The notes under the pieces were generated by a model, which worked only from the letters and a program-made list of their open reading frames with translations, was not told the DNA's origin and did not search any database. Source: Robiginitomaculum sp. (lineage in GTDB: Bacteria > Pseudomonadota > Alphaproteobacteria > Caulobacterales > Maricaulaceae). From it: a stretch of 64,000 nt of DNA. This document shows, in pieces, positions 1 through 11,178 of this stretch. Both the position numbers and the translations under genes were made by a program. The number at the start of each line of letters is the position of its first letter. The first letter of the stretch is position 1. The stretch spans positions 43,805 to 107,804 of the forward strand of contig JAJFFQ010000002.1 in assembly GCA_021776565.1 (NCBI GenBank), in the 5' to 3' direction.

Positions 1-171
1 GCCAAGCAAGTTATCATTGCTGATTTTGAGGAAGCTGGTGATGAAGATGTATTTCGCAAGCTCCGCGCTGATGCTGACGAGGCAGAATTAACACTTTCAG
101 ACAACCAGATTCGCACTAAAATGGCAGAACTTACAGAAATAGCCCGCGAGCAAGTGCGCAGCGAAGCCTGA
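1..171 (+). CDS. 3' end of a CDS truncated by window edge, unknown product
   Basis: Frame 1 is open from base 1 to TGA at 169-171 (AKQVIIADFEEAGDEDVFRKLRADADEAEL...REQVRSEA*). Confidence 0.5.
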   Translation, partial: AKQVIIADFEEAGDEDVFRKLRADADEAELTLSDNQIRTKMAELTEIAREQVRSEA

Positions 172-194
172 TCCAGAGCTTTGAGTTGTGGTTT

Positions 195-677
195 TTACCC
201 GGCGCTTGCCAGTTCAGCTGGTGACGGGCGATGCAGACTGCGTTCCAGCTTGGCGGCTATAGCCTCTTTGCTATCACGCAAGGTTATGATTTCCAGCACC
301 GTCTCGGTGGCCGGGTCGATTAACAACATAAACCCTGTACGGCCTTTATTTTTGGCGTAGATATTGGGGACACCTTTTTGCGCGGCCTGTTCTTTTAAGG
401 ATTTTCCACGAACCAGCGCATAAGAAAAATCAAACTTTACAAAATCTACAGAACGACCAGAGAAATCGGGTTTCACCGCCTCAATTCTCGGGTCAAGGAT
501 TTGGCAAGCACCGCACCAGTTTGAATAAAACATTGCCGCGATTACCGGCTGCTCCTGGGCTATCGCCATGGTGGACGCTAATGACCCCGCCTGCGCCTGG
601 CCAAAATGAGAGCGAAGAAATGGTGGCACTGATAGTGCGGCTATTATCGCTAAAATGAACAATAACTGTTTGAACAT
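195..677 (-). CDS. Secreted/membrane-anchored thioredoxin-like protein (WCGAC motif)
   Basis: N-terminal hydrophobic segment, thioredoxin-like FYSNWCGACQILDP motif. Confidence 0.75.
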   Translation of the reverse strand: MFKQLLFILAIIAALSVPPFLRSHFGQAQAGSLASTMAIAQEQPVIAAMFYSNWCGACQILDPRIEAVKPDFSGRSVDFVKFDFSYALVRGKSLKEQAAQKGVPNIYAKNKGRTGFMLLIDPATETVLEIITLRDSKEAIAAKLERSLHRPSPAELASAG

Positions 678-699
678 GAAATACTCCAGAAACTCTCTA

Positions 700-1218
700 T
701 TAAAGTGGTGCCCGCCCCTGTGGACAAGCTATGGAACCTGAATCACGTTGCCCACGCTGCCTGGATAAGGAAATAGACACAGCCTGTTTCATGGAGTGAA
801 CCATGGCAGGAGCGGAAAACGTCCGGTTAAAACAACTAATCCGTTCGCCGGTATCCGTTGCCGTTAATACCACAAGACCGGTCACCCCTGCATAGGCATT
901 ATAGACCTGCACAACATCATGATCCAAAGCGGTTTCTATGGAACGATCCCAACTCGCCGGGCTGGTAAAATCAAGAACAACCAGCTCAACAGGAACTTCT
1001 GTGACCTCGGCCATAGCCCGTTCCAGCACTGGCTCCAGAATATGGCAATTGGCGCACCAGTCTGCCCGAAACAGCACTGCGCGCACAACCGGTTGCGGTG
1101 AACCATTGGCTTTCACCTCACCGGCATCGGCATACAGGGGGGCAAACGCCCCAACCAGCAGCAATAAAGCAAATGTAAAAAGTCGGCTCAATGAAGTCTC
1201 CAAAACTATTTTCTTCAT
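700..1218 (-). CDS. Secreted thioredoxin-like protein (WCANC motif), paralogue of the adjacent gene
   Basis: Signal peptide-like N-terminus; FRADWCANCHILEPVLE. Confidence 0.7.
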   Translation of the reverse strand: MKKIVLETSLSRLFTFALLLLVGAFAPLYADAGEVKANGSPQPVVRAVLFRADWCANCHILEPVLERAMAEVTEVPVELVVLDFTSPASWDRSIETALDHDVVQVYNAYAGVTGLVVLTATDTGERISCFNRTFSAPAMVHSMKQAVSISLSRQRGQRDSGSIACPQGRAPL

Positions 1219-1267
1219 TCATCACAGAATTGATAGCCAAATGCCAATCACATTGAGGAGAGCAATA

Positions 1268-2581
1268 TTAAGCTTTCACAAAAACACGCTTGAAAATCGT
1301 GTCTACGTGTCGCAAATGATAGGCTGTATCAAACAGTGCAGACAGTGCGTCCACCCCCAGCAGCGAAGATACGTGTTCGTCTTCACGTAACAAATCTGCA
1401 AAATTGACATTATCTTCCCATGCCTTCATGGCATTTCTTTGCACCATGTTATAGGCATCCTCCCGGCTAGCGCCTTTTTGCGTCAGGGCCAGCAAGACCC
1501 GTTGCGAATTGTGCAGACCACCCAATTGCTCAAGGTTTTTCTGCATCTGATCCTGGTGAATCACCAGATTTTCCAGAACACCGGCGAGGCGGTGCAAGGC
1601 AAAATCCAGATGGATGGTTGCATCAGGCGCAATGCCGCGCTCCACACTGGAATGAGAAATGTCACGCTCGTGCCAAAGCGCCACATTTTCCAATGCCGGT
1701 GTAACGCAAGCGCGGATCAGACGTGCCAGACCAGTCAAGTTTTCTGTCAACACGGGATTACGCTTGTGCGGCATGGCTGAGGAGCCTTTTTGACCCTTGG
1801 CAAAAAACTCCTCTACCTCGGCAACTTCGGTGCGCTGCAGGTGGCGAATTTCTGTTGCCAGCCGTTCTATGGACGACGCAATAACGCCCAGCGTTGCGAA
1901 AAATGCCGCATGGCGGTCACGTGGAATGATCTGGGTTGAAACCGGTTCTACCGTTAATCCCAGTTTCTGGGCAACATGCGCCTCAACCCCTGGGTCGATA
2001 TTGGCAAACGTGCCCACTGCGCCTGATATTGCGCAAACCGCAATATCCTCTCGTGCAGCCTCCAACCGCTTTCGACAACGTGAGAACTCGGCATAGGCTT
2101 GTGCCATCTTCAAGCCAAAGGTTGTTGGCTCGGCATGAATTCCGTGACTACGACCAATGCAGATGGAATACTTGTGCGCCATGGCCTGTGTTTTGAGAGC
2201 AGCGAGCACCTTATCCATACCGGCTAACAACAATACAGAGGCCCGATCAAGTTGCACAGATAAACAGGTATCCAGAACATCCGATGACGTCAGACCCTGA
2301 TGAACAAACCGGGCTGGTTCTCCCACATGCTCGGCCAGATGCGTCAGAAAGGCGATAACATCGTGTTTGACTTTGCGCTCTATCTCATCAATACGCGCCA
2401 CATCAAATTCAACATCTTTGCCACGCGCCCATATTTGCTCCGCTGCCTCTTTGGGTATGACACCGGCAACAGCCATGGCATCACAGGCATAAGCTTCGAT
2501 TTCAAACCAAATCCGGTATTTTGATTGTGCAGACCACAGCGCGGCCATTTCCGGTCGTGAATATCGGGAAATCACAGCCAT
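1268..2581 (-). CDS. purB: Adenylosuccinate lyase
   Basis: MAVISRYSRPEMAALWS...; signature GSSAMPHKRNP. ATG at 2581 with upstream GGAGG chosen over the longer ORF start at 2944. Confidence 0.95.
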   Translation of the reverse strand: MAVISRYSRPEMAALWSAQSKYRIWFEIEAYACDAMAVAGVIPKEAAEQIWARGKDVEFDVARIDEIERKVKHDVIAFLTHLAEHVGEPARFVHQGLTSSDVLDTCLSVQLDRASVLLLAGMDKVLAALKTQAMAHKYSICIGRSHGIHAEPTTFGLKMAQAYAEFSRCRKRLEAAREDIAVCAISGAVGTFANIDPGVEAHVAQKLGLTVEPVSTQIIPRDRHAAFFATLGVIASSIERLATEIRHLQRTEVAEVEEFFAKGQKGSSAMPHKRNPVLTENLTGLARLIRACVTPALENVALWHERDISHSSVERGIAPDATIHLDFALHRLAGVLENLVIHQDQMQKNLEQLGGLHNSQRVLLALTQKGASREDAYNMVQRNAMKAWEDNVNFADLLREDEHVSSLLGVDALSALFDTAYHLRHVDTIFKRVFVKA

Positions 2582-3029
2582 ATCCTCCAAATGAAATACA
2601 TATAAAATAACAACGCCCACATATCCCATGGGAGGACAATTTCCAAACACCTTGAACAGACTGGCTGTATGGCGGCTTTGCCTAGGATCAGGCCTCACAA
2701 ATGGCTGAAGCACAAAAAAAGTAAAATTCTTCATAAATTTTTTGATCTTGAAAAAACAGGATAAGCAAGTAAGGTTACCAGTGTCGTCGAAATTTGGTGT
2801 TATTGTGCCAAAGTGGTGCAAATAGCAGCATTTGATCGCCAAACGGACAACTTTGGGGACACGCCACGCAACCATTTGGCGTAAACACTGGCGTAGTTCT
2901 AAAATGCTGATACATTGTATTGGTGTAGTCGTGGGGGAACCCACAATTTAACCGCGGTGTTAGCCGCCAGGCCGATGAGGGCTGACCGTAATTCTGTCAT
3001 TTTGGCAGTACGGGTAAAGGGGAAACAAA

Positions 3030-4205
3030 ATGATTTATAAACGCGTACTTATGGCTGCGGCGGGGACAAGCGCACTTTTGCTTGCTGCATGCGGAACAAC
3101 GCAAACAACGTCTGGTTACTCCGATAGTGAGTCGGCCCGGATTGCACAATTGCAAGCTGATCTAAATTCGGCCAATTCGCAAAATGCGTCTCTGTCTTCG
3201 CAGGTTTCATCCCTGCAATCGCAAGTGAGCAGTTCCAGTTCGTCTTCGGTTTCAGGTGATAGCATTGCCATTGCAGCCGGTTATCCGCCTAATGCGCTGC
3301 CCGGTCAGTGCTTTTCTCGCATTCTTATTCCTGAGCTGACGGAAACAATTGCTGAACAGGTTATTGATCTTCCAGCATCAACAGAGTTGCGGATTATCGC
3401 TGCTGAGTATGCGTTCGAGCAAGAGCAAATCCTTATCAAGGAAGCAACAACCAGGTACCATGTTATCCCGGCATCATATGAAACCATTACCGAGCAGGTT
3501 TTGGTTCAACCGGAAATGACAATTTCAAAAGTTATTGCTGCTGTTTATGAAGAATACGAAGAGCAAGTGCTGGTTCGCCCTGCCTTTACAACCTGGAAAC
3601 CAGGTGCAGGATTGATCGGCGATGGTGGTTATCGCCGAGGCAATGATGGCCGGATGTACGGGCCAGATGGTTCGCTGGTTCAAACCATCATTCAACCTAC
3701 AGGTGAAATTCTTTGTAAAGTTGAAGTGCCGCCAAAATACAAGACGGTGACACGCAAGCGTTTGGTTTCTGCTGAACACACAGAAGACACTATTGTCCAG
3801 GCTAAATACGAAACCGTGACCAAACAGGTTATTGCCATTCCTCCACGCGTCGAAGAAGAAGTGGTTGCAGCTGAATACACGACCATTCGTGTCCGTCGGC
3901 TGGTTTCACCTGCACGTACCGAGAGCATTACCATTCCGGCAACCTATAAAACGATCGAGAAAATCAGAATCGTTAGTGGTGGCAATCTGGAATGGCGCGA
4001 AGTCATTTGTGACACCAACTCAACGCCTGAACTGATTTCTCAGGTGCAGAGCGCACTTACCAGCCGTGGCTATAGCACCGGTCGGGTCGATGGCGTGTTC
4101 GGGATGTCAACTCTGCACGCAATGGAGAAATTCCAGCGTGATAATGGCTACATAGTTGGTCAGTTGACCATGCAAACCATGGACGCCCTTGGCGTAGCTC
4201 ACTAA
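3030..4205 (+). CDS. Lipoprotein with short coiled coil, tandem ~30-aa repeats and C-terminal peptidoglycan-binding (PG_binding_1-like) domain
   Basis: Lipobox LLLAACG; repeated 'xxIPAxYETITEQVLVxP' units; C-terminal LISQVQSALTSRGYSTGRVDGVFGMSTLHAMEKFQRDNG. Confidence 0.8.
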   Translation: MIYKRVLMAAAGTSALLLAACGTTQTTSGYSDSESARIAQLQADLNSANSQNASLSSQVSSLQSQVSSSSSSSVSGDSIAIAAGYPPNALPGQCFSRILIPELTETIAEQVIDLPASTELRIIAAEYAFEQEQILIKEATTRYHVIPASYETITEQVLVQPEMTISKVIAAVYEEYEEQVLVRPAFTTWKPGAGLIGDGGYRRGNDGRMYGPDGSLVQTIIQPTGEILCKVEVPPKYKTVTRKRLVSAEHTEDTIVQAKYETVTKQVIAIPPRVEEEVVAAEYTTIRVRRLVSPARTESITIPATYKTIEKIRIVSGGNLEWREVICDTNSTPELISQVQSALTSRGYSTGRVDGVFGMSTLHAMEKFQRDNGYIVGQLTMQTMDALGVAH

Positions 4206-4224
4206 CTTATACCTAAGTGAACAA

Positions 4225-4259
4225 CAAAGCCCTCGCCAATCGGCGGGGGCTTTTTTTGT
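4225..4259 (+). terminator. Rho-independent terminator after the lipoprotein gene
   Basis: AAGCCCtcgccaatcggcgGGGGCTTTTTTT stem followed by T-run. Confidence 0.8.
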
Positions 4260-4273
4260 TCAAAGACCAAAAT

Positions 4274-5023
4274 TTACTTTGAACCTTGCTTTCCTCTTCC
4301 TTTCGCCAGCGCCTTAACAATACCGCGAAATGTTCGCACTTCCTGTTCTGTTAGTCTGGCCTTTATCAAGGCATTACGGATGTTTTGCCGCATGACAGGG
4401 TTTTTTTCTGCTGGATAAAAAAAACCTGCCTTGTCCAGCGCCCCTTCAAGGTGTTCAAATAATCCTATCTGCGCCTTCTTGCTAGCGATTTCTGATAACG
4501 GTTGTATTTGATTTTGCCCTTGCCTGACCTTCCATTCATAGGCAAACACTGCGACCGCCTGTGCCAGATTGAGTGAACCGAATGATTTATCCACCGGATA
4601 AGTAACAAGGCTATCGCAAAGCGCGACATCTTCATTGTTGAGACCAGAAGATTCGGCACCAAATAGCAAAGCCGTTTGCGCGCCGTTTTGTGCGTGTTTT
4701 CTTAACTCTGCACAACCTTCCACCGGACCAAACACGTCCTTTTCCATATCACGCAATCGCGCAGATACAGCAAAAACCAAAGCACAATCTGCAATGGCTT
4801 TGCCAACATTTGAATACACACGTACTGGCCCGGTATCCTTGATGGCTCCGGCAGACATAACCTCTGCCTTGGGGTTAGGCCAGCCATCCCGTGGGGCGAC
4901 AAGGCGAAGGTCACGTAATCCAAAATTGGCCATGACCCGTGCCGCAGCGCCTATGTTTTCTCCCATTTGGGGGCGTACCAGCACAATGGCTGGCTGCGTA
5001 GAGTAAGGCTTTTGCACGTTCAC
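4274..5023 (-). CDS. trmJ: tRNA (cytidine/uridine-2'-O-)-methyltransferase TrmJ, SPOUT family
   Basis: IVLVRPQMGENIGAAARVMANFGL, LLFGAESSGLNNEDVALCD, SLNLAQAVAVFAYE. Confidence 0.88.
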   Translation of the reverse strand: MNVQKPYSTQPAIVLVRPQMGENIGAAARVMANFGLRDLRLVAPRDGWPNPKAEVMSAGAIKDTGPVRVYSNVGKAIADCALVFAVSARLRDMEKDVFGPVEGCAELRKHAQNGAQTALLFGAESSGLNNEDVALCDSLVTYPVDKSFGSLNLAQAVAVFAYEWKVRQGQNQIQPLSEIASKKAQIGLFEHLEGALDKAGFFYPAEKNPVMRQNIRNALIKARLTEQEVRTFRGIVKALAKGRGKQGSK

Positions 5024-5211
5024 TTCCTCGCATTTTTCTACTCACTGACAAGCAGAATAGTGTAATCCAGTTGAGTCCAGACCCTATAAGGCCTTTTCCC
5101 CAACCGATACCGGTGCTATCGCTTTAATAAAGGTTACTTGTAAATAGAACGCAGTGATCCGGGGCATCGGTGAATGCTCACTAGGCACGCGGCAAATTGG
5201 GAAACACAATC

Positions 5212-6432
5212 ATGTCAAAGATCAAAGTCAATAACCCTGTCGTAGAACTTGATGGGGATGAAATGACCCGCATCATGTGGGACATGATTAAAAAAACCCT
5301 TATTCTTCCCTATCTGGATATTGACCTGAAATATTTCGACCTGGGTATAGAATCTCGCGATGACACGGACGACCAGATCACCATCGATTCTGCTCATGCA
5401 ATTCGTAAATATGGTGTTGGTATTAAATGCGCAACGATCACTCCTGATGAGGCCCGCGTAGAAGAATTTGGCCTCAAAAAAATGTGGAAATCACCCAATG
5501 GAACGATTCGCAACATTTTGGGCGGTGTTATTTTTCGCGAACCGATTATCTGTCGCAATGTGCCTCGCCTTGTCCCGGGCTGGACTAAACCCATTGTGAT
5601 AGGCCGCCACGCCTATGGCGATCAGTATAAAGCCACCAACTTTCTTGTCCCCGGCAAGGGTAAATTGAGTATGAAATGGGAAAGTGAGGATGGGAACCAA
5701 TCTATTGAAGAAGAGGTTTTTGACTTTGAAAGTTCTGGCGTTGCCATGGGCATGTACAATATCGACCCGTCCATTCGCGACTTTGCGCGCTCCTCAATGA
5801 ATTTTGCCTTGCAAAGAAAATGGCCGCTATACCTTTCAACCAAGAATACTATTTTGAAGGCCTATGATGGCCGCTTCAAAGACCTGTTCATGGAAATTTA
5901 TGAGACTGAATTCAAAGACCAGTTTGAAGCCGCCGACATCTGGTATGAACACCGCCTGATTGACGACATGGTTGCCTGCGCCATGAAATGGGCCGGTGGA
6001 TTTGTCTGGGCCTGCAAGAACTATGATGGTGATGTGCAATCCGATACGGTTGCGCAAGGCTTTGGCTCACTTGGCCTGATGACCTCTGTGTTGTTATCCC
6101 CCGATGGTAAAACCATGGAGAGTGAGGCCGCACACGGCACCGTAACCCGCCATTATCGCGCGCATCAAAAAGGCGAAGCCACCTCGACCAATTCTATTGC
6201 TTCAATTTTTGCCTGGACACGCGGCATCGCCCACCGCGGGCGGTTAGACGGAACCCCTGCAGTTGTGGAGTTTGCCCAAAAGTTGGAAAATGTGGTGATA
6301 AATACTGTTGAAACGGGCCATATGACCAAGGATTTGGCCCTATTGGTTGGCGACAAACAAAGCTGGCTTACAACAACAGGGTTTTTAGAAAAAATTGCAG
6401 AAAACCTGGAAAATGAAATGGTGAAAACCTAG
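5212..6432 (+). CDS. icd: NADP-dependent isocitrate dehydrogenase
   Basis: [27 protein letters not shown]..., [35 protein letters not shown]. Confidence 0.95.
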   Translation: MSKIKVNNPVVELDGDEMTRIMWDMIKKTLILPYLDIDLKYFDLGIESRDDTDDQITIDSAHAIRKYGVGIKCATITPDEARVEEFGLKKMWKSPNGTIRNILGGVIFREPIICRNVPRLVPGWTKPIVIGRHAYGDQYKATNFLVPGKGKLSMKWESEDGNQSIEEEVFDFESSGVAMGMYNIDPSIRDFARSSMNFALQRKWPLYLSTKNTILKAYDGRFKDLFMEIYETEFKDQFEAADIWYEHRLIDDMVACAMKWAGGFVWACKNYDGDVQSDTVAQGFGSLGLMTSVLLSPDGKTMESEAAHGTVTRHYRAHQKGEATSTNSIASIFAWTRGIAHRGRLDGTPAVVEFAQKLENVVINTVETGHMTKDLALLVGDKQSWLTTTGFLEKIAENLENEMVKT

Positions 6433-6434
6433 AG

Positions 6435-7748
6435 TCAGGCAATTTTGCGCGCCTGAACCAGGTAACGCTGCACCTTGCCCTCAAGTGAATTTGCTTCCTC
6501 CAAAAGAGATGCTGAGGCTTCGCTCAAACCTTGGGCGGTACCTTGTGTGCTATCAATCGTAGTTGCGACATCACCGGTTTTGCTTGCAACGGACTTTGCA
6601 CTGTCGGCAGCACAGCCGATATTGCGGCAGATTTCCCTTGTAACGGCTTCCTGTTCCTCTACCGCAGCGGCAATAGCGCCGGCAACGCCGTCCATATCAT
6701 TGATGGCAGTAATAATGGTCTCTATGGCGCGCACGGCCTCTTCGGTTTGTTTTTGAATGGCTTCAATGTGTTGCGTAATCGTTGTTGTCGCATCTGTCGT
6801 CTGCGTAGCCAAGGCTTTTACTTCGGCAGCAACAACAGAAAACCCACGGCCTGCCTCACCAGCCCTGGCAGACTCAATGGTTGCATTCAAGGCCAGTAAG
6901 TTTGTTTGGCCCGCAATATCATGAATGAGATTGATAACCTCGCCAACGCTGGAAACAGATTTTCTCAAACCCTCGATGGTTTGCTGCGCCTCCCGGGTTT
7001 GGCTTATGACTACGGTATTGGAATCAGTAGCCACATTTGACTGCTGACCAATTTCGTTAATGGCACTGGATAATTCTCCGGCGGCTTGTGCGACGCTGGC
7101 AACATTTTCTGAAACACCATCAGCATTATCATTTATTTCATGCACGCTTTGGCGCGAAGATGAGACACTCTCAGCCATCGTTTGCGCAATCGTTTGTAAC
7201 GAACTTGAAGAAGCAATAACAGTAGTACTTACCGACTTCACCTGCGTCTCAAACGTATCTGTGAGTTTGTGGAATTCTGCAAATTTTCCCTTCATATATG
7301 AAATAGTGCTGTTGATGTCCTGCGCACCGAGTTTGAAGGAACCAAGCATACCACGTTCAACAACAACACGATGATAATACCCTTTTGAGACTGCCTGTAA
7401 TGATGCCCTGCTTTCTCTCACAAAGGCATCAGAAATATCCAGATTCTGATTGATGGCCCGGGCTATTGCCCCAACCGTTCCATGATCGTTAAGAAGCACT
7501 ATTCTTTGTTCCATATCGCCCTTTGCCGCTGCTTTCATCGCCGTATTTATGTGGATCAGATTTTTGTGTAATTTTATAGTTTGCCAAAATGAGTACATCA
7601 ACAATGCAAGAGCAATTACGATACCCGCAATTATCCATGACGGGGGCATAACCCGCCCTAGTCCCAACGTCACAACAAGGACAAATGCAGTCAAGGCTAA
7701 TGCCAGATAGATTTTAGAGAGAGAAGATAAATTCATCATAAGATACAT
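6435..7748 (-). CDS. Methyl-accepting chemotaxis protein (two TMs, cytoplasmic signalling domain)
   Basis: VINLIHDIAGQTNLLALNATIESARAGEAGRGFSVVAAEVKALA hairpin motif. Confidence 0.92.
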   Translation of the reverse strand: MYLMMNLSSLSKIYLALALTAFVLVVTLGLGRVMPPSWIIAGIVIALALLMYSFWQTIKLHKNLIHINTAMKAAAKGDMEQRIVLLNDHGTVGAIARAINQNLDISDAFVRESRASLQAVSKGYYHRVVVERGMLGSFKLGAQDINSTISYMKGKFAEFHKLTDTFETQVKSVSTTVIASSSSLQTIAQTMAESVSSSRQSVHEINDNADGVSENVASVAQAAGELSSAINEIGQQSNVATDSNTVVISQTREAQQTIEGLRKSVSSVGEVINLIHDIAGQTNLLALNATIESARAGEAGRGFSVVAAEVKALATQTTDATTTITQHIEAIQKQTEEAVRAIETIITAINDMDGVAGAIAAAVEEQEAVTREICRNIGCAADSAKSVASKTGDVATTIDSTQGTAQGLSEASASLLEEANSLEGKVQRYLVQARKIA

Positions 7749-8298
7749 TCAATTTTTCAAGAAGCGTCAAAAGATGGGCCTCTGAGTGAAGCAAGCCTTC
7801 TTTACGGTTGCTTGCCTTGTTTTCGATGTCCACTAATTCCTTATAAAGGGGTATGACCTTGTCTAACGCAGCCCTGTCTGCCACGCGACGATTAGAATGA
7901 TAGCCAATAACTCTACCTTCAGCATCCATGCTTGGCGTTACATGAGCAAAAACCCAGTAATGATCGCCATTGACCGCCATGTTTATGACATAAGCAAAAA
8001 TTTCTTTACCGCTCTCGATGGTTTTCCATAACAAATTGAACACGCAGCGAGGCATATCAGGGTGGCGAATGAGGGAATGTGGCGCGCCAATTACCTCAAA
8101 TTCCCGAAGTCCTGCAATTCGCAAAAAAACCTCATTGGCATATGTAATACGCCCTTTAAGATCAGTTTTTGAAACGATGATTTCATCTTCCACAAAGGTA
8201 CGTTCAAGCCCGGTTGGCTGAACCGAGGTCATGATTTTCCCGGTAAACGGATTTTTGGCTTTGGTTAGTGACCGCCAATTTTTCTCAAAAAAACTCAA
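7714..8298 (-). CDS. PAS-domain sensor (Aer-type PAS), overlapping the MCP gene
   Basis: ITYANEVFLRIAGLREFEVIGAPHSLIRHPDMPRCVFNLLWKTIESGKE. Confidence 0.88.
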   Translation of the reverse strand: MSFFEKNWRSLTKAKNPFTGKIMTSVQPTGLERTFVEDEIIVSKTDLKGRITYANEVFLRIAGLREFEVIGAPHSLIRHPDMPRCVFNLLWKTIESGKEIFAYVINMAVNGDHYWVFAHVTPSMDAEGRVIGYHSNRRVADRAALDKVIPLYKELVDIENKASNRKEGLLHSEAHLLTLLEKLNVSYDEFIFSL

Positions 8299-8411
8299 AC
8301 CATATACCCCTGGTTGTGAAGTGGTGGGGCCGTTTTATTCTATGATGTGTTAATAATAAGCTTATATGAAATAGTAAAATAAAATATTTTTGTGGTATAT
8401 CAGTACCATAC

Positions 8412-11072
8412 TCAACATAATGCCTTACATATGGCGTCTATAGCCTTTTGCGTTTTATCTCCATCCGGGCCGCCAGCCTGTGCGAAATCGGGTCTGCCGC
8501 CTCCCCCTTTACTACCCAAGGTAGCTGCACCTATACGCACCAGATCCACTGCATTTTGTGTAAGGATCAGATCAGCACTCACGCCAACGGCCAAGGCGGC
8601 CTTGCCGTCATTATTGGCCGCAAACACAACAATGCCTGAGCCTAATCGGGCTTTACTTTCGTCAACCAAAGCGCGTAAATCTCGCGGCGGCACGTCCTTG
8701 ACCGTTTTACCTATAAAGGCGATGCCATTGACTGTTTTTCTACCATCATCCGCTGCCCCGCTTTCGCCCATGGCAACTTGCTTGCGCAGGTCTGATACCT
8801 CACGTTCAAATTTACGTCGCTCATCCAGCAATTGCGCAAGCCGCCCTGGCAAATCCACTGGCAGAGATTTGAGAAGGTCAGCCGCCGTTTTTAGCGCCGT
8901 TTCTTCCTTGCGTACAAATTCCAGTGCCTTGGCACCCGTTACCGCCTCAATCCGGCGCACACCGGCGGCAACGCTGCTTTGTCCAATAATTTTGACAAGG
9001 CCAATATCTCCGGTGCGCTCTACATGAGTGCCACCGCACAGCTCTATGGAGTATGGCCGATTGTTATCAATTATCCCGCATCCCAAACTTAACACCCGGA
9101 CTTTATCGCCATATTTTTCGCCAAAGAGGGCCGTTGCGCCCGCCTCAATTGCCTCTTCCGGATTGGTTTCGCGCGTTATTGCCTTTGCGTTCTGGCGTAC
9201 AATCGCGTTGACCTCATTCTCTATGTTCACCATATCTGCCTCGCTCAATGGGCCAGAATGGGTGAAGTCAAAGCGCAAATAATCCGGGCCAACAAATGAG
9301 CCTTTTTGCGCCACATGCTCACCAAGCTGACCACGCAAGGCCGCATGTAACAAATGCGTAGCCGAATGGTTGGCGGCAATTGCGCGGCGACGGGCATGAT
9401 CCACTGTTAACACAGCCTTATCCTTCAAAGAAAACTCACCGCTCTTCACCTCGCCTTGATGGATAAAGTGCCCTTGGGGCAGTTTGGTTGTGCTTTCAAC
9501 CTGAACGATGGCACCACCTTCAAATTCGATTATTCCTGTATCCCCGGTCTGACCACCGGCTTCCGCATAAAATGGTGACTGGTCAAAGACGAGCATAATT
9601 TTATCACCTTTTTGGGCCGATTTTTGCATTGCGCCCTGACATATCAACGCCAGCAATTGTCCTTTTTCTTTTTCGCAGTCATAGCCAAGGAATTTTGTTG
9701 GGGGCAGATTTGCATTAACATCATCCCATATTTCTGATCTGACAGCATCACCAGAGCCTTTCCAGTTTGCCCGGCCCCCGGCCTTTTGCGCCGCCATTGC
9801 GGTATCGAAGCCCGCCCGATCAACCTCTATGCCTTTATCGCGAAGCGCATCCTCGGTTAAATCATAAGGAAAGCCGTAAGTGTCATAAAGCTTGAACGCC
9901 ACTTCACCTTTTAGCCTGTCACCCTTTTTAAGGTCAGAGCTAGCCTCGTTCAACAAGCCCATGCCCCGCCCCAGGGTTCGTAAGAAACGCTCTTCTTCCT
10001 GAAATATATTGGTCTCGATCATTGCCCTGGCCCGAACCAGCTCTGGGTAGGCCTCACCCATCTGTTCTATCAATGACGGAAGCATTTTATGAATAACGGG
10101 GGCTTTTGCACCCAACAGATGTGCATGGCGCATGGCCCGGCGCATGATCCGCCGCAAAACATAGCCGCGCCCCTCATTTGAAGGTGTCACCCCATCGGCC
10201 AGCAAAAATGAAATGGAGCGCAGATGATCCGTGATAACCCGGTGGCTGGCGCAAGCAGCACCCCTGGCACGAACCTTCAGAACATTTTCGCTTTCGGCAA
10301 TCAGGGCTTTAAACAGATCAATATCGTAATTGTCGTGGACACCCTGCATCACTGCGGCAATCCGCTCCAGCCCCATGCCTGTATCGATCGAGGGTTTAGG
10401 CAAAGCCAAGCGTTTGCCATTTTTCTCCTGGTCAAATTGCATAAAGACCAGGTTCCAAATCTCAACAAACCTGTCACCATCTTCGTTTGGCGACCCTGGA
10501 GGGCCACCCTCGATCGCTTCACCATGGTCATAAAATATTTCAGAACATGGCCCACATGGCCCGGTGTCACCCATTGACCAAAAGTTATCCGAGGTGGCGA
10601 TTTTAATCACCTTGCGTTCATCCAGCCCGGTAATTTTTTGCCACAAACTGCCCGCTTCCCTGTCTTCGGCATAAACCGTAACTAGTAGCTTGTCTTTGGA
10701 CAATGCAAACTCACGGGTTAGTAAATCCCAGGCAAGGTAAATGGCCTCTTCCTTGAAATAATCACCAAAGGAAAAATTGCCCAACATTTCAAAGAAGGTA
10801 TGGTGACGCGCCGTGTAGCCTACATTATCCAGATCATTATGTTTGCCGCCAGCGCGAATACATTTTTGCGAACTTACAGCCCGTTCATAAGTGCGCGTTT
10901 CCTGGCCAACGAATACATTCTTGAATTGCACCATACCTGCATTGGTAAACAACAGGCTGGGATCATTTTGCGGCACTACCGGACTTGATGCAACGACCTC
11001 ATGGTCAAGCTTGCCATTGCCACTTTCAAAATAGCTTAAAAAAGCTTTGCGAATGTCGTTCAGCGATTCCAT
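8412..11072 (-). CDS. alaS: Alanine--tRNA ligase
   Basis: [68 protein letters not shown]; full-length 886 aa. Confidence 0.97.
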   Translation of the reverse strand: MESLNDIRKAFLSYFESGNGKLDHEVVASSPVVPQNDPSLLFTNAGMVQFKNVFVGQETRTYERAVSSQKCIRAGGKHNDLDNVGYTARHHTFFEMLGNFSFGDYFKEEAIYLAWDLLTREFALSKDKLLVTVYAEDREAGSLWQKITGLDERKVIKIATSDNFWSMGDTGPCGPCSEIFYDHGEAIEGGPPGSPNEDGDRFVEIWNLVFMQFDQEKNGKRLALPKPSIDTGMGLERIAAVMQGVHDNYDIDLFKALIAESENVLKVRARGAACASHRVITDHLRSISFLLADGVTPSNEGRGYVLRRIMRRAMRHAHLLGAKAPVIHKMLPSLIEQMGEAYPELVRARAMIETNIFQEEERFLRTLGRGMGLLNEASSDLKKGDRLKGEVAFKLYDTYGFPYDLTEDALRDKGIEVDRAGFDTAMAAQKAGGRANWKGSGDAVRSEIWDDVNANLPPTKFLGYDCEKEKGQLLALICQGAMQKSAQKGDKIMLVFDQSPFYAEAGGQTGDTGIIEFEGGAIVQVESTTKLPQGHFIHQGEVKSGEFSLKDKAVLTVDHARRRAIAANHSATHLLHAALRGQLGEHVAQKGSFVGPDYLRFDFTHSGPLSEADMVNIENEVNAIVRQNAKAITRETNPEEAIEAGATALFGEKYGDKVRVLSLGCGIIDNNRPYSIELCGGTHVERTGDIGLVKIIGQSSVAAGVRRIEAVTGAKALEFVRKEETALKTAADLLKSLPVDLPGRLAQLLDERRKFEREVSDLRKQVAMGESGAADDGRKTVNGIAFIGKTVKDVPPRDLRALVDESKARLGSGIVVFAANNDGKAALAVGVSADLILTQNAVDLVRIGAATLGSKGGGGRPDFAQAGGPDGDKTQKAIDAICKALC

Positions 11073-11121
11073 AGTAAAATGTCCAGACTGATAAGTTCTA
11101 TATGCTCAAGACAAAGATATA

Positions 11122-11150
11122 GAAAGGGCGCCCGGCCAAGCCAAGCGCCC
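11122..11150 (-). terminator. Terminator-like hairpin between alaS and recA
   Basis: GGGCGC (11126-11131)/GCGCCC (11145-11150) stem followed on the minus strand by TTTCT; it lies between the recA stop and alaS start codon, downstream of recA on the minus strand reading toward alaS. Confidence 0.5.
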
Positions 11151-11178
11151 ATCGTGTTTGAACTGTGATATTCTTGAC

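Noticed and set aside
938-1390. 150-aa plus-strand ORF overlapping the thioredoxin-like gene and purB
   Set aside because: Antisense, low-complexity composition, no domain
2582-2944. N-terminal extension of purB in the ORF track
   Set aside because: Strong SD and conserved PurB N-terminus start at 2581; the extension has no conserved features
8392-9027. 211-aa plus-strand ORF
   Set aside because: Shadow ORF of alaS
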